Below are positions 7,976 through 17,620 of a stretch of 64,000 bases of DNA, in pieces (positions within the stretch are counted from its first letter, which is position 1; every line of letters begins with the position of its first letter). The notes under the pieces were generated by a model. It made no database searches. It saw only the letters and a list, made by a program, of their open reading frames with translations, and was not told the origin of the DNA. A program made the translations under genes and the position numbers. Location of the stretch: contig CALVXG010000001.1 of NCBI GenBank assembly GCA_944368925.1, positions 186,001 to 250,000 of the forward strand. Reading direction: 5' to 3'. Origin of the DNA: an uncultured Clostridia bacterium. Its GTDB lineage: Bacteria > Bacillota > Clostridia > Christensenellales > Borkfalkiaceae.

Positions 7976-8615
7976 GCAATGCCTCCGTCAAAAGCGCAAG
8001 CCTCTCTTCTATCTTCGAGACCCGCGCTCCCGCCGCCCGCTCCTGCACGCGGCATTTCTCCGCTTCCGCCTCCAGATACGCTATGAAATCCCGCGTCGGC
8101 GTATGCAGATTGTCATACCCGAACAAAAGGCTCCGCGCGTCGTATCCGCGCGCAGCGCCCCCCTTTCGGGCACAGATCAAATCATAAAATTTTCCGTCAA
8201 AAAACGTATAGTCGCGCGTCAGCGCGTAACCGTTTTCCAGCAGATATGCGCGAAGTTTCGGAGAATTTTTCATCGGCTGCAAAATCAGCCTTTCGGGCAA
8301 AAACCCCGCCTTCAAAATACCGATGATCTCTTCGCCGCCCATTCCCGCAATCAGCACCTGCTCCGCGTCCCGCGGCACAAGCTCCAGCCCCGCACAGCAA
8401 AAACTTTGCACCGTCCCCGCTCGTATGTACGCGGAAAGAAGTTTCTCCGCCTTCGCAAGGCTCGCCGCACTGACGTCCGATATATAACACCGCCCGCACA
8501 GCCCCTGCCCCAATGCGTATTCCGCACAATAGCCGTGGTCGCACCCGACGTCCGCAAATACCCCGCACGGTTCGATCTCTTCGCACACGGTCCGCAAACG
8601 CAAAGAAAGTTTCAT
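7953..8615 (-). CDS. trmK: tRNA (adenine(22)-N1)-methyltransferase TrmK
   Basis: A 220-residue class I SAM methyltransferase. The SAM-binding motif is FADVGCDHGY (residues ~19-28), followed by the acidic loop ISDV and the IAGMGGEEI motif typical of TrmK/YqfN. The C-terminal ~60 residues form the family's helical tail. It makes m1A22 in certain tRNAs. Its ATG overlaps the rpoD stop (TGATG) and its 3' end overlaps the Nif3-like gene, so all three are translationally coupled. Confidence 0.92.
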   Translation of the reverse strand: MKLSLRLRTVCEEIEPCGVFADVGCDHGYCAEYALGQGLCGRCYISDVSAASLAKAEKLLSAYIRAGTVQSFCCAGLELVPRDAEQVLIAGMGGEEIIGILKAGFLPERLILQPMKNSPKLRAYLLENGYALTRDYTFFDGKFYDLICARKGGAARGYDARSLLFGYDNLHTPTRDFIAYLEAEAEKCRVQERAAGARVSKIEERLALLTEALHEAERNI

Positions 8616-9670
8616 CAGTCAAGAAAATCCTTTAATTTCTTGCTCCGCGACGGATGCCGCAGCTTGCGCAACGCTTTCGCTTCGATCTGACGGATACGTT
8701 CCCTCGTTACGTTGAATTCCTTGCCCACTTCTTCCAGCGTGCGCGGCTTCCCGTCGTCGATCCCGTAACGCAGGCGCAATACCTTCTCTTCCCGCGGCGT
8801 AAGCGTGTCCAACACCCCTAAAAGCTGCTCTTTGAGCATCGTGAACGCCACCGAATCGGACGGCGTGATCGCACGGTCGTCTTCAATGAAATCTCCCAGG
8901 TGCGAATCTTCTTCCTCGCCGATCGGCGTCTCCAACGATACGGGATCCTGCGCAATCTTCTGAATCTCGCGCACCCGATCGACCGGCATGTTCAGCTCCT
9001 TCGCGATCTCTTCCGGCGTAGGCTCCCTGCCCAACTGCTGCAACAAGATCCGCGACGCGCGCGTAAGGCGGTTGATCGTCTCGACCATGTGCACGGGGAT
9101 CCGGATCGTGCGCGCCTGGTCCGCGATCGCGCGCGTGATCGCCTGACGGATCCACCACGTCGCATACGTCGAAAATTTGAAGCCCTTTTGGTAATCAAAC
9201 TTCTCCACCGCTTTCATAAGTCCCAGGTTGCCTTCCTGGATCAGATCCAAAAACAGCATCCCGCGCCCTACGTACCGCTTCGCAATGGATACGACCAACC
9301 GAAGGTTCGCTTCCGACAGACGCTTCTTCGCCGCTTCGTCCCCTTCCTGCATCTTGCGGGCAAGCTCGATCTCTTCGTCCACAGACAAAAGAGGCACCCT
9401 GCCGATGTCTTTCAGATACATCTTTACCGGATCGTCCAGCCCGATGTCCCGCAATGCCTGCTCGAATAACTCGCGGTCCCGCTCGTCTTCGTCCACGATC
9501 TGGATCCCCGCTTCCCCGATCGATTTGTAAATATAATCGATCTGATCGGGACTCGTGTCGATTTTTTCAAGAATATCACACAGCACATTGGTCGAAATAC
9601 TGCCCTTCTGCCGATATTCACTGATGATCTGTTTGAGTATGTCATTCAGTTTCTGTTCGGATACACTCAT
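8615..9670 (-). CDS. rpoD: RNA polymerase primary sigma factor RpoD (SigA)
   Basis: A 351-residue sigma-70 protein with a short region 1.1 and no long 1.1/NCR insert, as in Firmicutes. Region 1.2-2 includes [11 protein letters not shown] and [17 protein letters not shown], and the -10 recognition segment is [19 protein letters not shown]. Region 3 has [13 protein letters not shown]. Region 4 has [15 protein letters not shown] and the -35 helix-turn-helix [19 protein letters not shown]. It agrees with the many TTGACA/TATAAT promoters in the window. Confidence 0.98.
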   Translation of the reverse strand: MSVSEQKLNDILKQIISEYRQKGSISTNVLCDILEKIDTSPDQIDYIYKSIGEAGIQIVDEDERDRELFEQALRDIGLDDPVKMYLKDIGRVPLLSVDEEIELARKMQEGDEAAKKRLSEANLRLVVSIAKRYVGRGMLFLDLIQEGNLGLMKAVEKFDYQKGFKFSTYATWWIRQAITRAIADQARTIRIPVHMVETINRLTRASRILLQQLGREPTPEEIAKELNMPVDRVREIQKIAQDPVSLETPIGEEEDSHLGDFIEDDRAITPSDSVAFTMLKEQLLGVLDTLTPREEKVLRLRYGIDDGKPRTLEEVGKEFNVTRERIRQIEAKALRKLRHPSRSKKLKDFLD

Positions 9671-9698
9671 CTTGTTTTTCTGCTGTCCTCCGCTTATG

Positions 9699-11477
9699 TT
9701 AAAAATTTTTCAGTTCAATGGTCAAACGCAGGATCTCCCGCGTGATCTCCCGCTTCTTCGTAAGATCTGTCTCCGCGTCGCATAGCCTGCTCAGCCGCTC
9801 CAGCTCCGCTTCCACACGCGCCCGCTCCAACGTCTGCACGCAATCGTGAAAATATCTCTCCGCTCCCGGCCCCGTCAGACTCTCCCCGATACTCAGATCC
9901 AGTATCTGCGAAAGCTCGGGTTCGTTTTCGTCCACTATGTCAAAAATCGCGCTCGCACGCACGGGTTCCCCCGCTTTCTGCCTCGCTTTGACATATTCCG
10001 CGATAGTATTATGCACAGGATTGTCGAATTTGACACCCGAAATATCAAAATTTTTCGCATACTTCGCGCCGAATAACACGGACGCCAATATAAAACGGCA
10101 CGCCTTCAGCTTTCCGTCCGACCCGTCTTCCCGATGCACAGGCTCCCGTATCTCCGTATCCTCTCGCTGCACCGGCACATTCTCAAGATCCCGCCGCAAC
10201 GATTCGTACGTGACCCCCGTCTCGTCGCGAAGCCGCTTTAACAAATCTTCCTTTACGCTCTCGCTTTCCGCTTCCGCCACGACTTTCAGCGCCGCCGCAA
10301 TGTACGCACGCTTGTCCTCCGTCTTCGTAAGATCAAGCCCGCTCTTTTGCACCTTCATCTTGAAATCGATCAGCGGCATTGCCGCGTCCAGGCACGCCTG
10401 ATATCCTTCCGCTCCGCGGCGGCGGATCACGTCGTCCGGATCCAGTCCGTCCGGCAACGGCACCACCCGCACGTTCACTTGCTCGTCCCGCAAAATTTCC
10501 AGCCCGCGGATCGCTCCCTTCTGCCCCGCAAAATCTCCGTCATAACTGATATACGCGTTGTCCGTATACCGCTTTACAAGCCGCGCCTGCTCCTTCGTCA
10601 ATGCCGTGCCCATGCTCGCCACTACATTCTCAAACCCCGCCTCAAACAACGCGATCGTATCCATATACCCTTCCACCATGATGATGTCTTTCAGGGTTCC
10701 CGCTTTCTTCTGCTTCTTGATCTGGTTGATGTTGTACAGATTCTTGCTCTTGTTGAACACCATCGTCTCCCGCGTGTTCTTGTATTTCGCAAAATCTGTC
10801 TTTTCCAGCACGCGGCCGCCAAACGCTACCACGTCTCCCATCGCGTTGATCACGGGAAATATCAGCCGCCCCGCCTGCGCGTCCACAAGCCGCTTGTTCT
10901 TCTCCGACTCGATCACCGCTCCGCTGTCAATAATATCCGCGCGCGCATACCCCTTGTCCAACAAGTACTGCGGCAGACTCTTGAAATCCAACGACGCGCC
11001 CAGCCCGAATTTCCGCACCACGGGCGCCGATATCTTGCGCGATAAAATGTACTGTATGTGCGCGTCCGCTTTGCCCGAATTTAAATTGTTCAGATAAAAA
11101 TGTGCGCTCTCGCGCAGAATCTTGAGTATATTGTCCCGCTTTTTCTTTTGCTCGACGGCCTTTTCCGTGTCAAAATTCATCTCCGGCAACGGAAGTTTCG
11201 CACGTTCCGCCAGCATCTTCACCGCGTCCATGAAATCTACCGACTCAATCTCGCGGATAAACGTGATCACGTCCCCCGATACGCCGCAGCCGAAACAATG
11301 ATAAAACTGCCCTTCTTCGTTCACCGTGAACGACGGCGTCTTCTCATGATGAAACGGACACCGCCCCCACCAGTTGCCGCCTTTGCGCTCCAACGGGACA
11401 TAATTCCCCACAACCTCCACAAGATTGTTCTTACTCTTTAATTGTGCCAAAAATTCAGGATCCAGTCCCTTCGCCAT
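9699..11477 (-). CDS. dnaG: DNA primase DnaG
   Basis: A 592-residue primase. The N-terminal CHC2 zinc-binding domain is visible ([11 protein letters not shown]…HCFGCG, residues ~40-65). The catalytic core has FGGRVL, the TOPRIM signature IIMVEGYMD and the metal-binding [10 protein letters not shown]. The C-terminal ~150 residues form the less conserved helicase-binding domain. It synthesises RNA primers for replication. It is separated from rpoD and the dGTPase gene by 28 bases on each side. Confidence 0.97.
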   Translation of the reverse strand: MAKGLDPEFLAQLKSKNNLVEVVGNYVPLERKGGNWWGRCPFHHEKTPSFTVNEEGQFYHCFGCGVSGDVITFIREIESVDFMDAVKMLAERAKLPLPEMNFDTEKAVEQKKKRDNILKILRESAHFYLNNLNSGKADAHIQYILSRKISAPVVRKFGLGASLDFKSLPQYLLDKGYARADIIDSGAVIESEKNKRLVDAQAGRLIFPVINAMGDVVAFGGRVLEKTDFAKYKNTRETMVFNKSKNLYNINQIKKQKKAGTLKDIIMVEGYMDTIALFEAGFENVVASMGTALTKEQARLVKRYTDNAYISYDGDFAGQKGAIRGLEILRDEQVNVRVVPLPDGLDPDDVIRRRGAEGYQACLDAAMPLIDFKMKVQKSGLDLTKTEDKRAYIAAALKVVAEAESESVKEDLLKRLRDETGVTYESLRRDLENVPVQREDTEIREPVHREDGSDGKLKACRFILASVLFGAKYAKNFDISGVKFDNPVHNTIAEYVKARQKAGEPVRASAIFDIVDENEPELSQILDLSIGESLTGPGAERYFHDCVQTLERARVEAELERLSRLCDAETDLTKKREITREILRLTIELKNF

Positions 11478-11505
11478 ATACGCCTCATCTATTTTCTCTG
11501 TTTCT

Positions 11506-12540
11506 TCAGATCTCTTCGATATCCCGCTCCGTCAACGCCCAGCTGCGCGGCACAAATATGTAATCGAATACCGCGATCGCAAACTTGTCCGTCATGGACG
11601 AAAGATAATCACAGATCACCTGTTCCAGCGGATACCGTTCCGAAAGCGACCTGTAAAACGCGGGAAGCCTGTCTTTGTTCGCCTTGAAATATTCATACAT
11701 CCCCGAAAGCATACGCTTGGCCCGCTCTTCCTCTTTCATGGACGCTGCCGTTATGTACACCCGCTCAAACATGAACGCCCGCAGATTTTCCAGCGCCTTC
11801 GCCTCCCGCGCGCCCATCGCGACGCGGTTCTTCCCCACGCTGTTCTCATAAATGGAGGTGATCATCGTGTTGATCCGATCCCGCGAACTCGAACCGAGTA
11901 CCGCCACTTCTTCCTTCGGCAGATCCTCCGCACGCAAAAGCCCCGCACGGATCGCATCTTCGATATCGTGGTTGACGTACGCGATCCGATCCGCCAGCGA
12001 TACCGCTTTCCCTTCCAGCGTCGCAGGATTTCCGCTCTTTTTGTGATTCAGAATCCCGTCGCGCACTTCAAACGTAAGGTTGAGTCCCTTCCCGTCTTTC
12101 TCCAACACGTCCACCACCCGAAGCGATTGCACGTTGTGCGAAAATCCGTCCGGCGAAAGCGAATTGAGCACCCGCTCGCCCGCATGCCCGAACGGCGTGT
12201 GCCCCAGATCGTGCCCCAATGCGATCGCTTCCGCCAAATCTTCGTTCAGCGCCAGCGACCGCGCGATCGAACGCGCGATCTGCGATACGTCGATCGTATG
12301 CGTCATGCGCGTACGGAAATGATCCCCTTCCGGCGAGAAAAATACCTGCGTCTTGTTTTTCAGACGCAAAAACGCCTTGCTGTAAATGATCCTGTCACGG
12401 TCGCGCTGAAAATCCGTCCGCATATTGCAGGGCGTCTCTTCCCGCGCTCTGCCCTTCGTGTCCGCTGACTTGCAGGCATACTCCGAAAGAAACATATCTT
12501 CCGCTCTGTATGTACGCTCCTTGATATCAAAACGGCGCAT
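11506..12540 (-). CDS. Deoxyguanosinetriphosphate triphosphohydrolase-like protein
   Basis: A 344-residue HD-domain phosphohydrolase with the metal-binding pattern RTRMTHTIDVSQIA, GHDLGHTPFGHAGE and a later DRIAYVNHDIEDA. This is the Firmicute dGTPase-like family that sits upstream of dnaG. I chose ATG 12540 (MRRFDIKERTYR) because a GGGGGACGG stretch precedes it; an ATG at 12576 is in frame but has no better site. It is expected to hydrolyse dNTPs to deoxynucleosides and triphosphate; substrate preference is not predictable. First gene of the operon. Confidence 0.9.
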   Translation of the reverse strand: MRRFDIKERTYRAEDMFLSEYACKSADTKGRAREETPCNMRTDFQRDRDRIIYSKAFLRLKNKTQVFFSPEGDHFRTRMTHTIDVSQIARSIARSLALNEDLAEAIALGHDLGHTPFGHAGERVLNSLSPDGFSHNVQSLRVVDVLEKDGKGLNLTFEVRDGILNHKKSGNPATLEGKAVSLADRIAYVNHDIEDAIRAGLLRAEDLPKEEVAVLGSSSRDRINTMITSIYENSVGKNRVAMGAREAKALENLRAFMFERVYITAASMKEEERAKRMLSGMYEYFKANKDRLPAFYRSLSERYPLEQVICDYLSSMTDKFAIAVFDYIFVPRSWALTERDIEEI

Positions 12541-12658
12541 TCCGTCCCCCTTTTTTCTCTTTCTCCGTCGCTGCATGGTTGTTGCACTATTTATACATTC
12601 GACGAAACTTTCAAAAAACCTCTTTTTTTTGAAAAAATTTTTTGATTTTTTTAAATTT

Positions 12659-12691
12659 CCGCCGCCGCACCGCCCCGCGGTGCGGCGGCGG
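12659..12691 (-). terminator. Terminator of the 13-gene aro operon
   Basis: A 14-bp perfect GC stem, CCGCCGCCGCACCG (12659-12672) with 12678-12691. On the minus strand AT-rich sequence follows, including T-runs. It lies 25 bases past the SDR stop. Confidence 0.8.
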
Positions 12692-12716
12692 AAACGTTCT
12701 TACTATGCTCGCCGCT

Positions 12717-13427
12717 TCAGATCACCGCGCCGCCGTTGACGCGCAGGATCTCGCCCGTTATATATTTGCTCTCCGCAAGAAAACGCACCGCCGCGGCCGC
12801 TTCCTCCGCGGTTCCCTGTCGTCCCGACGGGATCGTGTCCGTAAACGCCGCCTTCTCCCGTGCGGAAAAACGCGCGTTCATCTCCGTTTCGATCATGCCG
12901 CAGGATACCGCGTTGACGCGGATCCCCGCAGGCCCAAGCTCTTTTGCAGCCGCCTTCGTAAACCCGATCAGCGCCGCCTTGCTCGCGGAATACGCCGCCT
13001 CGCACGAGGCGCCGACTTCGCCCCACATGGACGCGACGTTGACAATACAGCCGCCGCGCGCGCGGAGTTTCGGGATCGCCGCGCGCGTGCATAAAAACGC
13101 GCCCGTCATGTTCACCGAAAAAACCCTGTTCCATTCGGAAAGCGGCATGTCCTGGATCAGCCCGTACGACGCAACACCCGCATTGTTGACGAGCACTTCC
13201 AGGCCGAATACCGAGGAAAACATCTCCCCGACTTGCCTTTCGTCCGATACGTCACAGCGAAAAACGCTCGCACCGCTGCCCTCTCTTTCGATAAGCTCCT
13301 GCGTCTGCCGCGCGCCTTCCTCGTCCTTTTGGTAACAAAAAGCAATATCGTACCCCGCTTTTGCGAACGAAACACAGATCGCCCTGCCGATCCCGCGCGA
13401 GCCGCCCGTCACCAGCACCGTACTCAT
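12717..13427 (-). CDS. Short-chain dehydrogenase/reductase (FabG-like)
   Basis: A 236-residue classical SDR: cofactor motif TGGSRGIGRA near the N-terminus, NNAG, the catalytic Ser followed by YSASK, and the C-terminal YITGEILRVNGG. It resembles 3-oxoacyl-ACP reductase, but its place as last gene of an aromatic amino acid operon leaves the substrate open. ATG 13427 overlaps the aroK stop by 4 bases; the longer open frame upstream lies inside aroK and is ignored. Confidence 0.85.
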   Translation of the reverse strand: MSTVLVTGGSRGIGRAICVSFAKAGYDIAFCYQKDEEGARQTQELIEREGSGASVFRCDVSDERQVGEMFSSVFGLEVLVNNAGVASYGLIQDMPLSEWNRVFSVNMTGAFLCTRAAIPKLRARGGCIVNVASMWGEVGASCEAAYSASKAALIGFTKAAAKELGPAGIRVNAVSCGMIETEMNARFSAREKAAFTDTIPSGRQGTAEEAAAAVRFLAESKYITGEILRVNGGAVI

Positions 13428-13945
13428 TTTTCGCCCCGCACGGGGATTCCAAACTTTTGAAGGATCGTCCGCGCCACCTCGTCCACGTCCATGCCGTTCG
13501 TGTCCACCGTGTAGTCCGCGCACCCTTCATACACGGGCGTCCTTTTGTCGAGCAGATCTTTCATCTTGTCAAACGTCGTGTTTTTGAGAAGAGGACGCTC
13601 GTCTCCCGTGTGCCCCGTCCTTTCAAAAAGAACGCGTATGTCCACTTTCAGAAAGACGATCTTCCCGCCGCCCGCTTTGAACGCCGCCGCATTCTCCGGT
13701 TTCAGCACACACCCGCCGCCCGTGGAAATCACGCAGTTGTCTTCATTCGCTATGCTGCGCACGACCTCCGTTTCGATCTCGCGGAAACGCGCTTCCCCGT
13801 AAAATTCAAAAATACCCGGAATGCTCCCGTATCTTTGCGTGATCAGATCGTCCGTATCGTACCAACGCATACCCGTCAGCTCGGAAATACGGATCCCGAC
13901 CGTCGTTTTGCCCGCTCCCATCATTCCGCACAGTACTATGTTCAT
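13424..13945 (-). CDS. aroK: Shikimate kinase
   Basis: A 173-residue P-loop kinase that phosphorylates shikimate at the 3-OH. Motifs seen are the Walker A GMMGAGKTTVG, the substrate-binding YDTDDLI, RFREIE, the STGGG shikimate loop and a lid with GDERPLL. ATG 13945 has GGAGAG upstream and overlaps the aroQ stop by 4 bases; its own stop overlaps the SDR start. Coupled translation with aroQ and SDR is likely. Confidence 0.95.
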   Translation of the reverse strand: MNIVLCGMMGAGKTTVGIRISELTGMRWYDTDDLITQRYGSIPGIFEFYGEARFREIETEVVRSIANEDNCVISTGGGCVLKPENAAAFKAGGGKIVFLKVDIRVLFERTGHTGDERPLLKNTTFDKMKDLLDKRTPVYEGCADYTVDTNGMDVDEVARTILQKFGIPVRGEK

Positions 13946-14358
13946 AATAAAAAACTCTCCGCCGCAAGAATATAACTGTTTTTGCCGAACCCGAGAATCG
14001 TGCCGCGGCAAACTTCCGAAATGACCGACGTATGCCTGAATTCCTCACGCTTGTGAACGTTCGACATATGCACTTCCACCACCGGCGTATTCACGGAGGC
14101 AATCGCATCGCGGATCGCATAACTGTAATGCGTGAACGCTCCCGCATTCAGTATGATACCGTCCGCGTCCGTCGTCTGAATCTTCGTGCAGATCTCGCCT
14201 TCCAGATTGCTCTGGTAAAATTCACACGCCGCTCCGCGCGCTTTGCAGTACGCCGCAATCTCCGCATTGATGTCTTCCAGCGTCTGCGTTCCGTACACGC
14301 CCTGCTCGCGCCTGCCCGTCATGTTCAGATTTACACCGTTGAGAATCAACAGCTTCAT
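13942..14358 (-). CDS. aroQ: 3-dehydroquinate dehydratase, type II
   Basis: A 138-residue type II enzyme (AroQ, not the type I AroD). The catalytic Tyr22 lies in GVYGTQTLEDI, followed by the ILNAGAFTHYS loop, EVHMSN with the active-site His, and EEFRHTSV. It converts 3-dehydroquinate to 3-dehydroshikimate. It is 33 bases after aroE. Confidence 0.96.
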   Translation of the reverse strand: MKLLILNGVNLNMTGRREQGVYGTQTLEDINAEIAAYCKARGAACEFYQSNLEGEICTKIQTTDADGIILNAGAFTHYSYAIRDAIASVNTPVVEVHMSNVHKREEFRHTSVISEVCRGTILGFGKNSYILAAESFLL

Positions 14359-14391
14359 GGCTCCCTTCTCCTTTTCCCGTTTCGTTCCTTT

Positions 14392-15189
14392 TCAATCCGC
14401 AAATTTTTTACGGTATTCTTCAAACAGTTCCTTCGCTTCCGCCGCGTCGGGCTCCCGCCCCAGCAGTATGCAGTCTCCGTAATACGCCTGGTAAAACAGC
14501 ATCCCCTCTCCGTTGACCGTCTTTTTGCCCAGCGTCTCCGCGATCCGCAAAAACTCGCTCTTTCTCGGCACATAGATCAGATCGACCGCCGTTTCACAAT
14601 GCGAAAGTATCTCCGCACCCACAGGCGAAATTCCTTCCGTCTTGTGCATCCCGACGCCCGTCACGTTCACGATCATAAAATAATCTTCCGCCGAAAGCTG
14701 CTTGAGTACGGTCAGATTTCCGAATTCTTTGCGAAGTTCCTCCGCGTTTTCCGTCTTCAGATCGTACACGAATACCTCCGCGCCCGCATCCGCCAACTTT
14801 TTTACAACGCTCCTGCCCGCGCCGCCTGCACCCAGCACCAGCACCCGCTTTTGCGATACCTCAATTTCGTTGTTCTTCAGCATCAGCATGAACCCTTCGC
14901 CGTCCGTATTGTACCCCGTCCCGTCCTTGACAAGGTTTACCGCCCCGAATGTCTTCGCATCCCCTTTCAGCTCTTTCAGATACGGAATAACGTCCAGTTT
15001 ATACGGGATCGTCACGTTGAACGCATCGTACTCCGCCATAAGTTTCTTCACACAGCCGTCAAAGTCCTCTTTCGTCAACGAAATCAATTCATACGTGCAG
15101 CCGCTCCCCAGCTTTCCGAGATCGAACGTGTGCATCTTCGCGCTGTCCGATTTCGATACGTCTTTCCCGATCAAAGCAAGTTTTAACAT
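14392..15189 (-). CDS. aroE: Shikimate dehydrogenase (NADP+)
   Basis: A 265-residue protein with the shikimate-binding NVTIPYK motif, the YNTDGEGF motif, the NADP-binding VLGAGGAGRSV and a C-terminal GEGMLFYQA segment in place of the usual GxxMLxxQ. It reduces 3-dehydroshikimate to shikimate. The N-terminus MLKLALIGKDVSKSDS is a slight variant of the usual GxPxxHSxSP substrate loop: the Ser pair is shifted and the Pro-His is absent. Activity is still likely given the rest. Confidence 0.92.
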   Translation of the reverse strand: MLKLALIGKDVSKSDSAKMHTFDLGKLGSGCTYELISLTKEDFDGCVKKLMAEYDAFNVTIPYKLDVIPYLKELKGDAKTFGAVNLVKDGTGYNTDGEGFMLMLKNNEIEVSQKRVLVLGAGGAGRSVVKKLADAGAEVFVYDLKTENAEELRKEFGNLTVLKQLSAEDYFMIVNVTGVGMHKTEGISPVGAEILSHCETAVDLIYVPRKSEFLRIAETLGKKTVNGEGMLFYQAYYGDCILLGREPDAAEAKELFEEYRKKFAD

Positions 15190-15243
15190 GATCCGCCTCC
15201 GTTTTACCCTTCTCTTCCGTTTTATATTTTTTGTTTTTCTCGC

Positions 15244-16500
15244 TTATCTTTGCGCTTCAGGCTCTTTCAGCATCGCAAAAAATTGCGGGAATGAAATGTT
15301 CACGCAGTCCGCCCCGGCAATTTCTCCGCCTTGCTCGCTCGCCGTCAGCGCGACGGCGGCGCTCATCGCGATCCTGTGATCCCCGCATGCGTCCGCGCTT
15401 CCGCCGCGAAGGCTCTTCTTCCCGCGGATCACAAATCCGTCCGCCAGCGTTTCGCAATCTCCGCCAAACGCGCGGAGCATGGCCGCCGTCGTCTCGATGC
15501 GGTCGCTCTCTTTTACGCGCAGCTCTTCCGCTCCGCGGATCACGCTCTCCCCGTCCGCCAGCGAACACAATACCGCGATCACGGGCAGCTCGTCGATCAG
15601 CGACGGCATGATGTCGCGATCCAGTTTCACAGCCCGCAGCGCAGACTTCTTTACGCGAATGTCCGCCACGGGTTCTCCGCACACTGTGCGCTCGTTTTCC
15701 AGGCTGTACTGCACGTTCATGCGGTCGAATACTTGCAAAATGCCCGTACGCGTGGGATTGATCCCCACGTTCTTGCAAACCGTCTCCCCGCGCAGCGCGC
15801 CCAGCGCCATAAAATACGCCGCGCTCGAAATATCCGCGGGCACGTCCACGTCCACGCAATGCAACGCGCTCTTTTCAACGGTCACGCTTGTCCCTTCCGT
15901 ACGGATCTTCGCGCCCATCGCCGCAAGCATGCGCTCCGTATGATCGCGCGATCTGAGCGGCTCGCACACCGTCGTCGTCCCTTCCGCACCGAGCGCCGCC
16001 AGCAACACTGCGCTCTTGACCTGCGCGCTCGCAACTTGCGTGTCCACGCGGCACCCCTTCAACGCACTGCCCCGCACATACACGGGCGCCGTCCCGTCCG
16101 TCGTTTCTACCTTCGCGCCGAGAAGGCGCAAGGGCCGCGCGACCCGCTCCATAGGACGCTTGGAAAGGGACGCATCTCCCGTAAACTTCACGTTTACCCC
16201 GCGGCCCGCAACCAACCCCATCAAGAGCCGCATCGTCGTGCCGCTGTTCCCGCAATCGCACTCCGCATCGCGAAATGCGCTCGTGCCCGTCACATAGACG
16301 GTGCCGCCCTCTATGCGGACCGCGGCGCCCAGCGCGCGCATGCACCCGATCGTCGAAAGGCAATCTTCTCCCAAAAGCGCGTTTTTTACCACCGCGCTCC
16401 CTTCCGCCGCCGCGTTGAACATGATCGCCCTGTGCGTTATCGATTTGTCGCCCGGGATAAGAAACTCCCCGTAAAATGCGTCCTTCCGTTTGATCTTCAT
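15244..16500 (-). CDS. aroA: 3-phosphoshikimate 1-carboxyvinyltransferase (EPSP synthase)
   Basis: A 418-residue EPSP synthase. Motifs are the N-terminal GDKSITHRA, DCGNSGTTMRLLMG, LSKRPMERV, SAQVKSAVLLA and the catalytic DELPVIAVL…RVKESDRI. The GNSGTT and KRPM forms resemble the Bacillus-type class II enzymes. It joins phosphoenolpyruvate to shikimate 3-phosphate. Its ATG overlaps the aroB stop by 4 bases. Confidence 0.96.
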   Translation of the reverse strand: MKIKRKDAFYGEFLIPGDKSITHRAIMFNAAAEGSAVVKNALLGEDCLSTIGCMRALGAAVRIEGGTVYVTGTSAFRDAECDCGNSGTTMRLLMGLVAGRGVNVKFTGDASLSKRPMERVARPLRLLGAKVETTDGTAPVYVRGSALKGCRVDTQVASAQVKSAVLLAALGAEGTTTVCEPLRSRDHTERMLAAMGAKIRTEGTSVTVEKSALHCVDVDVPADISSAAYFMALGALRGETVCKNVGINPTRTGILQVFDRMNVQYSLENERTVCGEPVADIRVKKSALRAVKLDRDIMPSLIDELPVIAVLCSLADGESVIRGAEELRVKESDRIETTAAMLRAFGGDCETLADGFVIRGKKSLRGGSADACGDHRIAMSAAVALTASEQGGEIAGADCVNISFPQFFAMLKEPEAQR

Positions 16501-17552
16501 GCCTGCCTCTCCTGCAACAGCGTCAGATACTGCGCATACTTTTCCGCCGAAAGCCTGTACTCCGCATATTCGCCGCGCGCTTTCGGCAAAATCATGTCGA
16601 CGATCCCCTTTTCGGAATTCTTTTTATCCAGCAGGGCGTATTTTACGACCGAACGGGCGTCCGCAAAAGCGGGGATCCGCTTTTGCGCCAACGCGATCAG
16701 CTCTCTGACCCGCGCCGCGTATTCCGCCGTACAAACGCCTTCCCGCTCCGCGATCACACTCTCCAGCCACATGCCGATCAGCACATATTCCCCGTGCGAG
16801 CGTCTGCCGTACTTCAGCTCCAGCGCGTGCCCCGTCGTGTGCCCCAAATTCAGACACTTGCGCACGCCGCTCTTCTCCGTTTCGTCCTGCTCCACGACGT
16901 TCGCTTTAAAACGTATGCAGTCCGCCACGATCTCTTTCATAAACTGCAGATCATAGAGACGCGACGCGTTTTCAAGGATACGGTCTCCGATTTTTGCATC
17001 CAGAACGCCCGTCTTGATGATCTCTCCCCAGCCGCATTTGATTTCGCGCGGCGGGAGCGTCTGTAAAAACACGGGATCGCAGAATACGTACTCAGGCTGG
17101 TAAAACGCGCCCAAAACGTTCTTCACGCCGCCGTAATCGATCGCCGTCTTTCCGCCCACGGAACTGTCAACCTGCGAAAGCAGCGTCGTCGGGATCTGCA
17201 CAAGGCGGGTGCCGCGCATATATACGGACGCCGCAAAGCCTGCCATATCCCCCACGACGCCGCCGCCGACCGCCGCAACCACCGAATTGCGGTGCAGCTG
17301 CGCTTGCAGCATTTCGTCCAAAATCTGAAATAACGTCGCCTTGTTTTTATGACGCTCTCCCGCCTTTACCACGCAAATCCGCGCGGACGGAAAATCCGCC
17401 CGCAGTTTTTCTCCGTACAGGCGGTATACATTCGTATCCGTGACGATGAACGTATCTTTGTCCCGCAAAAATTCCTCCGCACGTGCGTATGCGCCTTCGC
17501 CGCAATACACCGTGCTCGGCCGTGATTTGGTATGAACTTCTATGATCTGCAT
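16497..17552 (-). CDS. aroB: 3-dehydroquinate synthase
   Basis: A 351-residue NAD-dependent enzyme forming 3-dehydroquinate from DAHP. It has the nucleotide motif AAVGGGVVGDMAGFAAS, IPTTLLSQVDSSVGGKTAID and the metal-binding LNLGHTTGHALE and RRSHGEYV. I chose ATG 17552 (MQIIEVHTKSRPS) with GGAAAAGA upstream; the open frame to 17780 runs back into aroC. It lies 68 bases after aroC. Confidence 0.96.
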   Translation of the reverse strand: MQIIEVHTKSRPSTVYCGEGAYARAEEFLRDKDTFIVTDTNVYRLYGEKLRADFPSARICVVKAGERHKNKATLFQILDEMLQAQLHRNSVVAAVGGGVVGDMAGFAASVYMRGTRLVQIPTTLLSQVDSSVGGKTAIDYGGVKNVLGAFYQPEYVFCDPVFLQTLPPREIKCGWGEIIKTGVLDAKIGDRILENASRLYDLQFMKEIVADCIRFKANVVEQDETEKSGVRKCLNLGHTTGHALELKYGRRSHGEYVLIGMWLESVIAEREGVCTAEYAARVRELIALAQKRIPAFADARSVVKYALLDKKNSEKGIVDMILPKARGEYAEYRLSAEKYAQYLTLLQERQA

Positions 17553-17620
17553 TCTCTTTTCCTGCTCTTTCTTAATCGCTCCGCCTGCCCTTTGCTGCAA
17601 AAAGGCGCGCCCGTCAGACC